Source of the DNA: Pontixanthobacter aquaemixtae
Lineage (GTDB): Bacteria > Pseudomonadota > Alphaproteobacteria > Sphingomonadales > Sphingomonadaceae
Assembly (NCBI RefSeq): GCF_009827395.1
Contig: NZ_WTYX01000001.1
Span: forward strand, 1,121,722-1,185,721
Direction: 5' to 3'
Length of the DNA stretch: 64,000 nt
Numbering within the stretch: position 1 is the first letter of the stretch; each line of letters begins with the position of its first letter. A model generated the notes under the pieces. That model was not told where the DNA came from. It searched no databases and saw only the letters and a program-made list of their open reading frames with translations. A program made the translations under genes and the position numbers. Shown piece after piece: positions 55,297-63,204 of the stretch.

Positions 55297-56403
55297 ATGA
55301 CAGAGCTTTTTGAAAATCCTGCCGGACTAGACGGATTTGAATTCGTTGAATTTTGTGCCCCGGAAAAGGGTCAGCTCGAACCCGTTTTCGAAGCAATGGG
55401 TTTCACTTTGGTCGCCAAACATCGCAGCAAAGATGTCGATCTTTGGCGTCAGGGCGGTATCAATCTGATCGCCAATTACGAGCCCCGCTCCGCCGCATGG
55501 TTCTTTGCCCGCGAACACGGCCCAAGCGCATGCGGAATGGCGTTTCGCGTCAAAGACGCAGTCAAAGCCTATGATCATTTGATCGCGCAAGGCGCGGAAC
55601 CGGTCGCCAACGATCCGGGCCCGATGGAACTGCGCATTCCGGCCATTCGCGGCATCGGCGGCGCCATCCTATATCTGGTTGACCGCTATGCCGATGAAGA
55701 TGGCAATGGCCTGTCGATTTATGACATCGATTTTGAATATCTGCCGGGTGTCGAGAAGCACCCCGTCGGCGCCGGCTTCAACATCATCGATCACCTCACT
55801 CACAATGTTTACAATGGCCGCATGTCCTATTGGGCGGACTATTACGAAAGCCTGTTCAATTTCCGCGAGATCCGCTTCTTCGACATCAAGGGCGAATATA
55901 CCGGCCTGACATCGAAAGCGCTCACCGCGCCTGACGGCAAAATCCGCATCCCGCTGAACGAAGAAGGCGAAGGCGGCAAAGGCCAGATCGAAGAATTCTT
56001 GCGCGAATTTAATGGCGAAGGCATCCAGCACATTGCCCTGATCTGCGATGATCTGGTCGCCTGCTGGGACCGTCTCAAAGAATTCGGCGTTCCCTTCATG
56101 ACCGCCCCGCCGGAAACCTACTACGAAATGCTTGACGAGCGTCTGCCCGGTCACGGCGAAGATGTTGATGCGCTGAAGATGCGCGGCATCCTGATGGACG
56201 GAACGACGGAAGGCGGACAGCCGCGTTTGCTGCTGCAGATATTTGCCGAGGCACAGGTCGGCCCTGTGTTTTTCGAATTTATCCAGCGCAAAGGCGATGA
56301 AGGATTTGGCGAAGGCAATTTCAAAGCGCTGTTCGAAAGCATGGAGCGCGACCAGATCAATCGCGGCGCGTTGAAAGTCGATCAAGTAGAGCCAGCGGAA
56401 TGA
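55297..56403 (+). CDS. hppD: 4-hydroxyphenylpyruvate dioxygenase
   Basis: 368 residues, VOC-type non-haem iron enzyme. Iron ligands: His in [14 protein letters not shown], His in [11 protein letters not shown], Glu in [18 protein letters not shown]. It converts 4-hydroxyphenylpyruvate to homogentisate in tyrosine breakdown. A GGAG ribosome site precedes the ATG. The stop overlaps the next VOC gene by 4 bases; homogentisate dioxygenase is not in the window. Confidence 0.96.
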   Translation: MTELFENPAGLDGFEFVEFCAPEKGQLEPVFEAMGFTLVAKHRSKDVDLWRQGGINLIANYEPRSAAWFFAREHGPSACGMAFRVKDAVKAYDHLIAQGAEPVANDPGPMELRIPAIRGIGGAILYLVDRYADEDGNGLSIYDIDFEYLPGVEKHPVGAGFNIIDHLTHNVYNGRMSYWADYYESLFNFREIRFFDIKGEYTGLTSKALTAPDGKIRIPLNEEGEGGKGQIEEFLREFNGEGIQHIALICDDLVACWDRLKEFGVPFMTAPPETYYEMLDERLPGHGEDVDALKMRGILMDGTTEGGQPRLLLQIFAEAQVGPVFFEFIQRKGDEGFGEGNFKALFESMERDQINRGALKVDQVEPAE

Positions 56404-56969
56404 GCAAGTCGTCACACCCGATCAAACTGGGCGGCGTTCATCACGCTGCCTATCGCTGCAAAGACGCCAAAGAGACCGTCGAATGGTACCAGCGTGTGAT
56501 GGGCATGGAATACACATCGGCGTTCTCGGAAGATCATGTCCCCTCAACGGGCGAGTATGATCCCTACATGCATGTGTTTCTCGACGCCGGGAACAACAAC
56601 ATCCTCGCCTTTTTCGAACTGCCCAATCAACCCGAAATGGGCCGCGACGAAAACACACCGGCATGGGTGCAGCATCTGGCCTTTCGGGTCGCATCGGAAG
56701 AAGAATTGCTGGCGGCCAAAGCGCATGTCGAAAGCCTGGGCATCGATGTGTTGGGCCCGACCCATCACGGCATTTTCAAATCGATCTACTTCTTTGACCC
56801 CAACGGTCACCGCGTAGAGCTCGCTGCCGATATCGGCACGAACGAACAATATGCGGAATTGAAGAAAGTCGCGATGCCAATGCTCGACGAGTGGAGCGAG
56901 ACCAAGAAGGCCCCTCGCCACGCAGACTGGCTCCACGAAATCGCTCGCCAGGAACACGGCAACAGCTGA
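56400..56969 (+). CDS. VOC-family (glyoxalase/dioxygenase-like) protein
   Basis: 189 residues. Two betaalphabetabetabeta modules: [20 protein letters not shown] and [16 protein letters not shown], with [15 protein letters not shown] at the end, giving His and Glu metal ligands. Reaction unknown; the ATGA coupling to hppD suggests a role in aromatic amino acid breakdown, for example in homogentisate ring-fission products, but this is inference. Confidence 0.85.
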   Translation: MSKSSHPIKLGGVHHAAYRCKDAKETVEWYQRVMGMEYTSAFSEDHVPSTGEYDPYMHVFLDAGNNNILAFFELPNQPEMGRDENTPAWVQHLAFRVASEEELLAAKAHVESLGIDVLGPTHHGIFKSIYFFDPNGHRVELAADIGTNEQYAELKKVAMPMLDEWSETKKAPRHADWLHEIARQEHGNS

Positions 56970-57081
56970 CCGGTTTTTCCCGTTCGAATTCAAACTTGAG
57001 ATTTGCAACCCGTATTGTTAACGTTCACAAAAAGTCGCCTGTAGAGGCCGAACGCAGAACACGAACGGGAAGTTGGATCAC

Positions 57082-58209
57082 ATGTTTGGGAACTGGAATA
57101 CCGCCGTTGCTCTCGCAGCTGCGCTCTCAATCTTCGGTTTAGGCCAACCGGCACACGCACAAAAAAGCATGTCAGCCGAGCTTCGTGCGCTCGATGCACA
57201 GCTGCCAGGCACGTTGATTAATGACCCCAGCGTGATCGACTGGGAAGTCTATGGCGATATAGCAGACGAACCGGTCCGCGACGCTTCAATCCCGGGTGGT
57301 GGCGCAGCTCTGCGTGTCGAAGTAAAGACTGCGTCGGAGTTTATTTACACCGCCGGAATCAAGCTCCCGCTGACCAAAAAGGCGGAAACCGGCAAAGACA
57401 TAACGATCGGATTCTACGCCCGAACGGTCACGGCACGAACGCCGGATGGTAATGGGGTTGTGCGTGTTCGCTTCCAAAAAGACGAAGCCCCCTTCCCCGG
57501 CTTCGGCGAAGAAACGCTATCGATCGGTAAGGATTGGGATTGGTACGAAGTCACCGCCGATGTCGAACAGACATTGCGCACCAAGGATGGCATCGCGGTT
57601 ATCCAGTTTGGCCGAACCAAACAAACGCTGGAATTCGGACAGGTGATTATTGTCAAAGGCGCCAAAGCGATTGCAGCCGCACCAGCGCCAACTTCCACCG
57701 CTCCAAAGCCCGCGCCGTCTGCAACGCTTCCGGCCTCGCTTCAAGGTGCGGGGACATTGATCAATGACCCGTCCAAAGCGAACTGGCATTTCGAAGGGCC
57801 GGCGGGTGAATTCAATGCGCTCGACGATGTCGCGATTTTCGGGACACAGGCGACACGGCTTACTGTTACCAAAGCGAATAGCAAACCGCATGACCTGTTC
57901 GCAGCAATTCCGCTGACCGGCGCGATTGCTGAAGGCGATGAGCTGCTGATCGCGATTGCCGCGCGCAGCGCAGCCGATAATGGTTCCGCTGCCCCAGCAC
58001 AGTTTGCAATCCGGATCGAAGAAGCAAAGCCTCCCTATGACGGCTTTTCCGACAACCAGATTGCTCTCAACGGGAAATGGCGCCTTATCCGCGTGAACAC
58101 CAAGGCGCCGCGGGCACTGGCCGCCGGAGAAGGTCAGCTTGCGCTGCATTTTGGTGGCGCGCTCAAGACAGTTGATATCGGCCCGGTGTATATATTGAAA
58201 TCCAACTAG
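57082..58209 (+). CDS. Exported protein with two jelly-roll (CBM-like) repeats
   Basis: 375 residues. Signal peptide (TAVALAAALSIFGLGQPAHA). Two related domains, residues ~30-190 and ~220-375, each beginning GTLINDPS...W and sharing a lysine-rich strand and a P-PF/Y-x-GF motif (APFPGFGEE, PPYDGFSDN), separated by an Ala/Pro linker (AAAPAPTSTAPKPAPSA). The repeat fold looks like a carbohydrate-binding beta-sandwich but no catalytic residues are visible. The ATG at 57082 is favoured over a TTG 9 bases upstream. Function unknown. Confidence 0.72.
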   Translation: MFGNWNTAVALAAALSIFGLGQPAHAQKSMSAELRALDAQLPGTLINDPSVIDWEVYGDIADEPVRDASIPGGGAALRVEVKTASEFIYTAGIKLPLTKKAETGKDITIGFYARTVTARTPDGNGVVRVRFQKDEAPFPGFGEETLSIGKDWDWYEVTADVEQTLRTKDGIAVIQFGRTKQTLEFGQVIIVKGAKAIAAAPAPTSTAPKPAPSATLPASLQGAGTLINDPSKANWHFEGPAGEFNALDDVAIFGTQATRLTVTKANSKPHDLFAAIPLTGAIAEGDELLIAIAARSAADNGSAAPAQFAIRIEEAKPPYDGFSDNQIALNGKWRLIRVNTKAPRALAAGEGQLALHFGGALKTVDIGPVYILKSN

Positions 58210-58292
58210 GCCCGGCGCGAGATTGCGGTTCATTTTACAGCTTGCGGAACCAACTGGCCGATTTGCCGTTGGTTACCGAAATAGGGGATTCC

Positions 58293-59198
58293 ATGCAGGC
58301 CGAAACAGTTCCGCAAACGACTAACGAACTCGATAAAACTCTCAACACCTTCGCCACTCTGCAAGACCAGCTTGTAGAAATGGGCGAAAGTCTTGTCCGC
58401 GCATTGCCCAATATGGCGATTGCGCTCGCGATTCTGCTGGTGACTTGGATAGTCGCCAAGTTCGCCATTCGCATCGCAGATCGCATCACCGGCAAGACGG
58501 AAATGCGGCCAAGCCTCAAGAACCTGATCGACACGCTTGTAAAGCTGGCAATCTGGATTTTCGGATTGATGATCGCGCTTACGGTGGTCATGCCCGGGCT
58601 TACCCCTGCCAGCTTGATCGCCGGCCTCGGCATCGGCGCAGTCGCAATCGGTTTCGCGTTTCAGGACATTTTCGAGAACTTCCTTGCGGGCGTGCTGATC
58701 ATGCTGCGCGAAAAAATGCGGATCGGCGATGTGATCGAATGCGATGGCATCACCGGCAAGGTCGAACATATTACCTTGCGCGAGACCTATGTGCGCAAAT
58801 TGTCCGGCGAAGTGACGCTGGTCCCCAATTCCATGCTGTTCAAGAACCCGGTTGAAATCCTGACCGACGAGATTGAACGCCGCCATGAAATACTTGCGGG
58901 CGTGTCCTACGACACCGATCTCGATCAGGCAGCCGATGTGATCCTGAAAGCGGTCGAATCCGTTGACGGTGTGCTGACCAAAAAGGGGATCGATGTTTTC
59001 GCATGCGAATTCAATTCCAGCTCGGTCGATTTCAGAGTCCGCTGGTGGGCAGGATCAAAGCCGCGCGACATGCATGAAAGCCGCGACAAGGTGATCCGTG
59101 CAATCAAGCGCGCACTGGATGATGCAGGCATCGAAATTCCATTCCCATATGTGACGCACACCTTTAAGGAAGCGGTCCCATTGGGTAGCGAGAGCTAA
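58293..59198 (+). CDS. Small-conductance mechanosensitive channel, MscS family
   Basis: 301 residues. Three membrane helices near the N-terminus (MAIALAILLVTWIVAKFA; FGLMIALTVVMPGL; LIAGLGIGAVAIGFAFQDI), the pore-lining Gly/Ala-rich TM3, then the MscS beta domain (IGDVIECDGITGKVEHI, ETYVRKLSGEVTLVPNSMLF). It opens on hypo-osmotic shock. ATG 58293 has an AGGGGA ribosome site; an in-frame TTG at 58242 is less likely. Confidence 0.93.
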   Translation: MQAETVPQTTNELDKTLNTFATLQDQLVEMGESLVRALPNMAIALAILLVTWIVAKFAIRIADRITGKTEMRPSLKNLIDTLVKLAIWIFGLMIALTVVMPGLTPASLIAGLGIGAVAIGFAFQDIFENFLAGVLIMLREKMRIGDVIECDGITGKVEHITLRETYVRKLSGEVTLVPNSMLFKNPVEILTDEIERRHEILAGVSYDTDLDQAADVILKAVESVDGVLTKKGIDVFACEFNSSSVDFRVRWWAGSKPRDMHESRDKVIRAIKRALDDAGIEIPFPYVTHTFKEAVPLGSES

Positions 59199-59232
59199 GC
59201 AATCGCCGCCCATCCCGCTCCAGGAAGGCCCC

Positions 59233-60441
59233 ATGCCAGAAACCAAACAATCTGGCGCCTTCCTGAGCCGGGCGACTGAATTTTCGCTTGCAGCCATTGG
59301 CGGGGTGATGGTCGCCAATGCCTATTACATCCATCCGATAATTTCCGAAGTCGCCGCCGATTTCGGCGTCAATGCGGCGACCATTGGCTTGGTCCCCGCT
59401 CTCAACCAGATCGCGCTTGCGGTTGGGATCTTCTTGCTGCTTCCTCTCGGTGACCGCTTCAGCAACCGGCAATTGGCGATCCTGTTCGGCATCGGGCAGA
59501 CCGTTTCGCTCGGGCTCATGGTTTTCGCGACATCGTTTGAAGGCTTTTTGGCCGGTTCGACGATCCTCGGTTTCTTCACAATCGCACCCTATTTGCTGCC
59601 CGCTTACGCATCAAAGCGCGTCAATCCGGACCGTTTGGGCGCGGTCACGGCGACGCTGACGCTCGGTACGATATTCGGAATTCTGGCTGCGCGTGTTGGT
59701 GCTGGGGTTATTGCCCAATATTACGACTGGCACCTCGTTTACGTCCTTGCGGCCATTTTGATGGCGGTCACCACCCTGTCGCTTCCCTTCATTCTGGAAG
59801 GGCGCAAAGGCGCGCAGGACGATCAACCCAAACAGAGCTATTTCGCGCTGGTTGGCTCGCTTTTCTCGCTCCTCAAAGAGCATCCGCAGGTCATCATATC
59901 GGGCATCATCCAGGCGCTGAATTTCGGCATATTCCTGGCGGTTTGGCTTGGTCTCGCGCTCCATTTGACCAGCGCGGAAATGGGATACGGGGTCGACATA
60001 GTCGGCTATCTCGCGGTCTTTGCGATCGTCGCGATGTTTGTCACTCCAAAGCTCGGCGCGCTTGCCGACCGGATTGGCGCAGAGCAAGCGCGCTTCAGAA
60101 TCTCACTGGTGCAAATGGCCGGAATTGCGCTGCTCTATCCCTTGGGCGGCAGTCTCTGGCTGCTCATCATCCCGATAATCTGCATGAACACTGTCGGCCC
60201 CGGGATCGATGTTACGGGCCGTATGACAACGCTTTCGCTCGCGCCAGAGGCGCGCACGCGGCTCATGACGGGGTATATCATGCTGATGTTCATGGGCGCC
60301 GGGATTGCAAGCTGGGCGGGCACTGCCGCCTACGAAGTGGCCGGATGGGCCGGAAACGCGGCTTTGGCGTTTGCGATGTCTGTTTGCCTGGTTGGTCTGT
60401 CGTGGCGTCAAGCGGTCAAGGCACGCGCCAGAACTTCATGA
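59233..60441 (+). CDS. MFS transporter
   Basis: 402 residues with about 12 membrane helices. After helix 2 the GDRFSNRQLAILFG segment matches the MFS loop motif G-x-x-x-D-R-x-x-R-R. Resembles YdhP/AraJ-type drug or sugar efflux proteins; substrate not predictable. ATG 59233 with AGGAAGG upstream. Confidence 0.9.
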   Translation: MPETKQSGAFLSRATEFSLAAIGGVMVANAYYIHPIISEVAADFGVNAATIGLVPALNQIALAVGIFLLLPLGDRFSNRQLAILFGIGQTVSLGLMVFATSFEGFLAGSTILGFFTIAPYLLPAYASKRVNPDRLGAVTATLTLGTIFGILAARVGAGVIAQYYDWHLVYVLAAILMAVTTLSLPFILEGRKGAQDDQPKQSYFALVGSLFSLLKEHPQVIISGIIQALNFGIFLAVWLGLALHLTSAEMGYGVDIVGYLAVFAIVAMFVTPKLGALADRIGAEQARFRISLVQMAGIALLYPLGGSLWLLIIPIICMNTVGPGIDVTGRMTTLSLAPEARTRLMTGYIMLMFMGAGIASWAGTAAYEVAGWAGNAALAFAMSVCLVGLSWRQAVKARARTS

Positions 60442-60453
60442 CAATGTAGTGAG

Positions 60454-60530
60454 TGGTGCGCCCGACAGGATTCGAACCTGTGGCCCCCAGATTAGGAATC
60501 TGATGCTCTATCCGACTGAGCTACGGGCGC
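60454..60530 (-). tRNA. tRNA-Arg (anticodon CCU)
   Basis: On the minus strand a 77-nt cloverleaf: acceptor GCGCCCG / CGGGCGC, discriminator A and encoded CCA, D arm with GCTCAGTCGGATAGAGC, anticodon loop TTCCTAA with CCT, and T arm ACAGG-TTCGAAT-CCTGT. It reads AGG arginine codons, which are rare in this GC-rich genome. Confidence 0.97.
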
Positions 60531-60570
60531 CGCCGCCCTCGCCTCTAAGGCCGCTTATCGCGCGATGCAA

Positions 60571-61056
60571 TCAGTTCAGATCGTCTGGCGGGGCAACGGG
60601 GAACGGCAGAGGCGATACGGCAATACCTTCATCGAGCAAGTCCTTCGCCTCTTCGAGCGTCGCCTCACCATGGATGGTTTCCTTGTCGTCCTCTCCATAA
60701 TGGATCGCGCGTGACTTCTCGGCGAAGTCCTTCCCGACCCACTTGCTGTCTTTCAGCGCTTCGGCCTGTACCTGGGCAAGTTTCTTCATCGCCTCTTTGA
60801 CTTTGGGAGGGAGCGGGCCGTTGGTAATCGGAGCCTTCCGTTCCGGCTTGTCGATTTCGGCTTGGACAACTTTGCCCGCGCGGCTGTTCGATTTGGCGGA
60901 AACTGCCGGTGCCATCGGCGCTTTCGTAACCTCAACCGATCCGCATTGCGGGCACGAAACCAGCCCGCGCTCTTTCTGCGTTGCAAAATCATCAGACGAA
61001 CCGAACCACCCTTCGAAGCGGTGGCCGTGATCACAAGAGAGGTCGAATACTATCAT
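60571..61056 (-). CDS. DUF1178 family protein
   Basis: 161 residues. N-terminal zinc-ribbon-like part DLSCDHGHRFEGWFGSSDDF and LVSCPQCGSVEV, then a Lys-rich linker, and the conserved SKWVGKDFAEKSRAIHYGE and EEAKDLLDEGIAVSPLPFP blocks. The family has no established function. Overlaps the nitrilase-family gene by 4 bases; this pair with glutaredoxin is frequent in alphaproteobacteria. Confidence 0.9.
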   Translation of the reverse strand: MIVFDLSCDHGHRFEGWFGSSDDFATQKERGLVSCPQCGSVEVTKAPMAPAVSAKSNSRAGKVVQAEIDKPERKAPITNGPLPPKVKEAMKKLAQVQAEALKDSKWVGKDFAEKSRAIHYGEDDKETIHGEATLEEAKDLLDEGIAVSPLPFPVAPPDDLN

Positions 61057-61892
61057 TGGTTTGGTGATCTAGGGATATCGCGCCGATTGGCAAGGCTGGG
61101 TATTTGCGCCCTCACCTCTTCGATCCGACCCAGATCGATATCGCAGAATGCCAATCCGGCTTCGTCCCCGCCCATATCGAGCAGCACTTCACCCCATGGA
61201 TCGACCACCAGAGAATGCCCGTAGGTTTCGCGCCCGTCCGCATGTTGGCCTACCTGAGCGGCGGCGACAACAAAGGCGCTGGCTTCTATCGCACGGGCAC
61301 GCAGCATCACATGCCAATGCGCCTTGCCGGTGGGAACGGTGAAAGCTGCGGGAACCGCGATGACATCGCATTTGCGCTTGCCCAACTCTTCGAACAGTGC
61401 GGGGAAGCGCATATCGTAGCAGACCGACAAGCCGATCCTGCCCACCGGTGTGTTCTCAACCGTAACAACCTCGGTTCCCGGCCTATAGGCACCGCTTTCA
61501 CGCCATGTTTCGCCGGTCGAAAGCTCGACATCGAACATATGTATCTTGTCGTAAGTCACCGGATCAACCGGCCCCGGGCAGTTGCGATCAAAATACATCG
61601 ATCTGTTGGCATAGCGGTCACCATCACCAGGCACCGCCATCGATCCAAGTGCGATATCGATATCGAAACGCTTCGCGCAATGCGTCAGCTGTTCCTGCAA
61701 CTCCGCAACGAGCTCCGGATTAATTAATCCGGCTGCGCGCTTCCTGTCGCGATCGAGCAACATCGACATTTCGGGAGTAAACAGCACTTTCGCACCCGCA
61801 GCCGCCGCCTTTTCCGCAGCCCCTTCTATCGCGGCAAGATTTTCCTGCGGGTCGATGCCCGAAGTCATTTGCAAGATGGCGATGCGGGTCAA
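61053..61892 (-). CDS. Carbon-nitrogen hydrolase (nitrilase/omega-amidase type)
   Basis: 279 residues. Catalytic triad of the nitrilase superfamily: Glu in LFTPEMSM, Lys in YDKIHMFDVE, Cys in GLSVCYDMRFP. Most like the Nit1/Nit2 (YafV, deaminated glutathione or omega-amide hydrolase) branch; exact substrate not certain. It lies between grxC and the DUF1178 gene on one transcript, with the grxC stop 10 bases upstream; a link to glutathione is thus plausible. Confidence 0.9.
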   Translation of the reverse strand: MTRIAILQMTSGIDPQENLAAIEGAAEKAAAAGAKVLFTPEMSMLLDRDRKRAAGLINPELVAELQEQLTHCAKRFDIDIALGSMAVPGDGDRYANRSMYFDRNCPGPVDPVTYDKIHMFDVELSTGETWRESGAYRPGTEVVTVENTPVGRIGLSVCYDMRFPALFEELGKRKCDVIAVPAAFTVPTGKAHWHVMLRARAIEASAFVVAAAQVGQHADGRETYGHSLVVDPWGEVLLDMGGDEAGLAFCDIDLGRIEEVRAQIPSLANRRDIPRSPNQ

Positions 61893-61901
61893 TGTCGCGG
61901 C

Positions 61902-62165
61902 TTACCCGGCAAGCAGCGCGTCGAGTTTGCCTTCGCGTTCCAGCGCGGCAAGATCATCCGACCCGCCAATATGCACGTCACCGATAAAGATTTGCGGGAC
62001 TGTCCGCGCAGCGGGCGCCCGTTCAAGCATCCGCGCCTTATCCGGTCCGCCCATCGAAATGTCGAATTCGTTGAACTCGACACCTTTGCTGGTCAAAAGC
62101 TGCTTTGCCCGGTGGCAAAAACCGCATGTAAATTTGGTGTAAATATCGACGGTGGGAGCGCTCAT
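61902..62165 (-). CDS. grxC: Glutaredoxin 3
   Basis: 87 residues, full-length glutaredoxin. Dithiol active site TCGFCHRA, the cis-Pro motif TVPQIFIGD, and GGSDDLAAL glutathione-binding residues. It reduces protein and mixed disulfides with glutathione. First gene of the grxC-nitrilase-DUF1178 operon; its start faces the hsp20 promoter. Confidence 0.94.
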   Translation of the reverse strand: MSAPTVDIYTKFTCGFCHRAKQLLTSKGVEFNEFDISMGGPDKARMLERAPAARTVPQIFIGDVHIGGSDDLAALEREGKLDALLAG

Positions 62166-62208
62166 TGCCGTGTCCTCAAATTGGTCCAGATTGCTTTCGC
62201 GGAAAGAA

Positions 62209-62237
62209 CTTGAAAGCGATTTTCCTGCTTCCTAGAT
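62209..62237 (+). promoter_or_regulatory. RpoH (sigma32)-type heat-shock promoter
   Basis: CTTG (62209-62212) followed after 18 bases by CCTAGAT (62231-62237), matching the alphaproteobacterial RpoH pattern CTTGAAA-N-CCTATAT closely; bases AAA follow CTTG. Transcription would begin near 62244, giving a ~95-base leader before hsp20. Confidence 0.75.
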
Positions 62238-62243
62238 AGTATT

Positions 62244-62338
62244 TGCTCCCGGTGCCACAATGGGTCGGGGCAGTAATCGGCACGGTGCCGCATATTGCGG
62301 GCTTTGCCATGTCAAATTGCTCAATGAGGATTTGTAAT
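62244..62338 (+). promoter_or_regulatory. ROSE-type RNA thermometer in the hsp20 leader
   Basis: The last hairpin spans 62313-62334. Left arm CAAATTGCT pairs with AGGATTTG: C-G, three A-U, U-A, U-G, a bulged G, then C-G and U-A, with loop CAATG. The right arm holds AGGA (62327-62330), the Shine-Dalgarno 8 bases before the ATG, opposite the UUGCU motif: the hallmark of ROSE elements. Upstream, CGGCA-CGG-TGCCG and CCGCA-TAT-TGCGG can form further stems. Predicted effect: translation blocked at low temperature, released on heating. Confidence 0.8.
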
Positions 62339-62812
62339 ATGTCACGTTTTGATTTTACCCCCTATCGCCGTAGCACCGTTGGTTTCGACCGTCTGTTCGA
62401 CTTGCTCGAAAACCAGTCGCGCAACAGCGGCGGTGAAAATTACCCCCCTTTCAATATCGAGCGCCGCGGTGAAGACAATTACCGGATCACGCTGGCCGTC
62501 GCCGGTTTCAAACCGGCGGATATCGATATAACCGCGCAGCAAAACCTGCTGACCGTGCAAGGCAAGAAGCGCGAAGAACCCTCGCCAGACAGCGATATGC
62601 TGCATCTCGGCATTGCCAATCGCGGGTTCGAACGCCGCTTTGAACTGGCCGATTTTGTGCTGGTCGAGAATGCCGGGCTCGAAGACGGGCTGCTGACGAT
62701 CGATCTGGTGCGCGAAGTGCCCGACGCGATGAAGCCGAAAAAGATCGCGGTAAACGGCCAACCCTCGCTCGAAGTCGTGAAGAACGACGACGATTCAGCC
62801 GACGCGGCCTAA
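62339..62812 (+). CDS. Small heat shock protein, Hsp20 family (IbpA-like)
   Basis: 157 residues. Alpha-crystallin domain ~38-130: FNIERRGEDNYRITLAVAG, DGLLTIDLVREVPDAMKPK holding the G-x-L-x-x-x-x-P type motif, and an I-x-V C-terminal anchor (KKIAVN). It holds unfolding proteins in a soluble form. The ATG at 62339 follows an AGGA site. Controlled by an RpoH-type promoter and a ROSE-like leader; ended by a strong terminator. Confidence 0.93.
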   Translation: MSRFDFTPYRRSTVGFDRLFDLLENQSRNSGGENYPPFNIERRGEDNYRITLAVAGFKPADIDITAQQNLLTVQGKKREEPSPDSDMLHLGIANRGFERRFELADFVLVENAGLEDGLLTIDLVREVPDAMKPKKIAVNGQPSLEVVKNDDDSADAA

Positions 62813-62835
62813 GCTAAACTCTTTGATTTGGAATT

Positions 62836-62869
62836 GGCCCGGGGCAGATTGCTGGCCCGGGCCTTTTTC
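62836..62869 (+). terminator. Intrinsic terminator of hsp20
   Basis: Stem GGCCCGGG (62836-62843) with CCCGGGCC (62856-62863), 12-base loop, followed by TTTTTCTT. Begins 24 bases after the hsp20 stop. Confidence 0.88.
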
Positions 62870-63204
62870 TTGGACTGCCTAAATGGAATTGGGGTAGATC
62901 CGAAGACCTACCCCAGCGGCGCATAACGCCGCCCTGTCCGGATTTGATCGTTCGGGTCGCAAAAGACGAACATATCCGAGACAAGCCAGAAAACTTGTGA
63001 ACTCTCCAGGCGCGCGAAATGACCCAAATCGCCAGGGCGAAGTTGCTAGCCCTTGCTAGAAAACGCCCCAAAGATAAAGGGCGATGCGCGGCGCTGTTCC
63101 AAATGTAGACTTGGCAACGCCCCCTGATTCACACGGGACTTGCCTGCTTTCAGAAAAAAGCGCGCCGTAACCCTTTGATTCTTCGGGGCCGAGAGGCGAG
63201 CTCG
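62870..63204. other. Gene-free stretch with three consecutive hairpins
   Basis: No coding frame is convincing between the hsp20 terminator and the pyrG stop. Three perfect or near-perfect hairpins follow each other: GGGGTAG/CTACCCC (62891-62914), GCGGCG/CGCCGC (62916-62932), and a longer one TGTC-CGGAT...GTTCG/CGAAC...ATCCG-A-GACA (62935-62983). It may be the pyrG 3' region or a structured small RNA. The rest (62990-63204) shows nothing recognisable. Confidence 0.4.
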
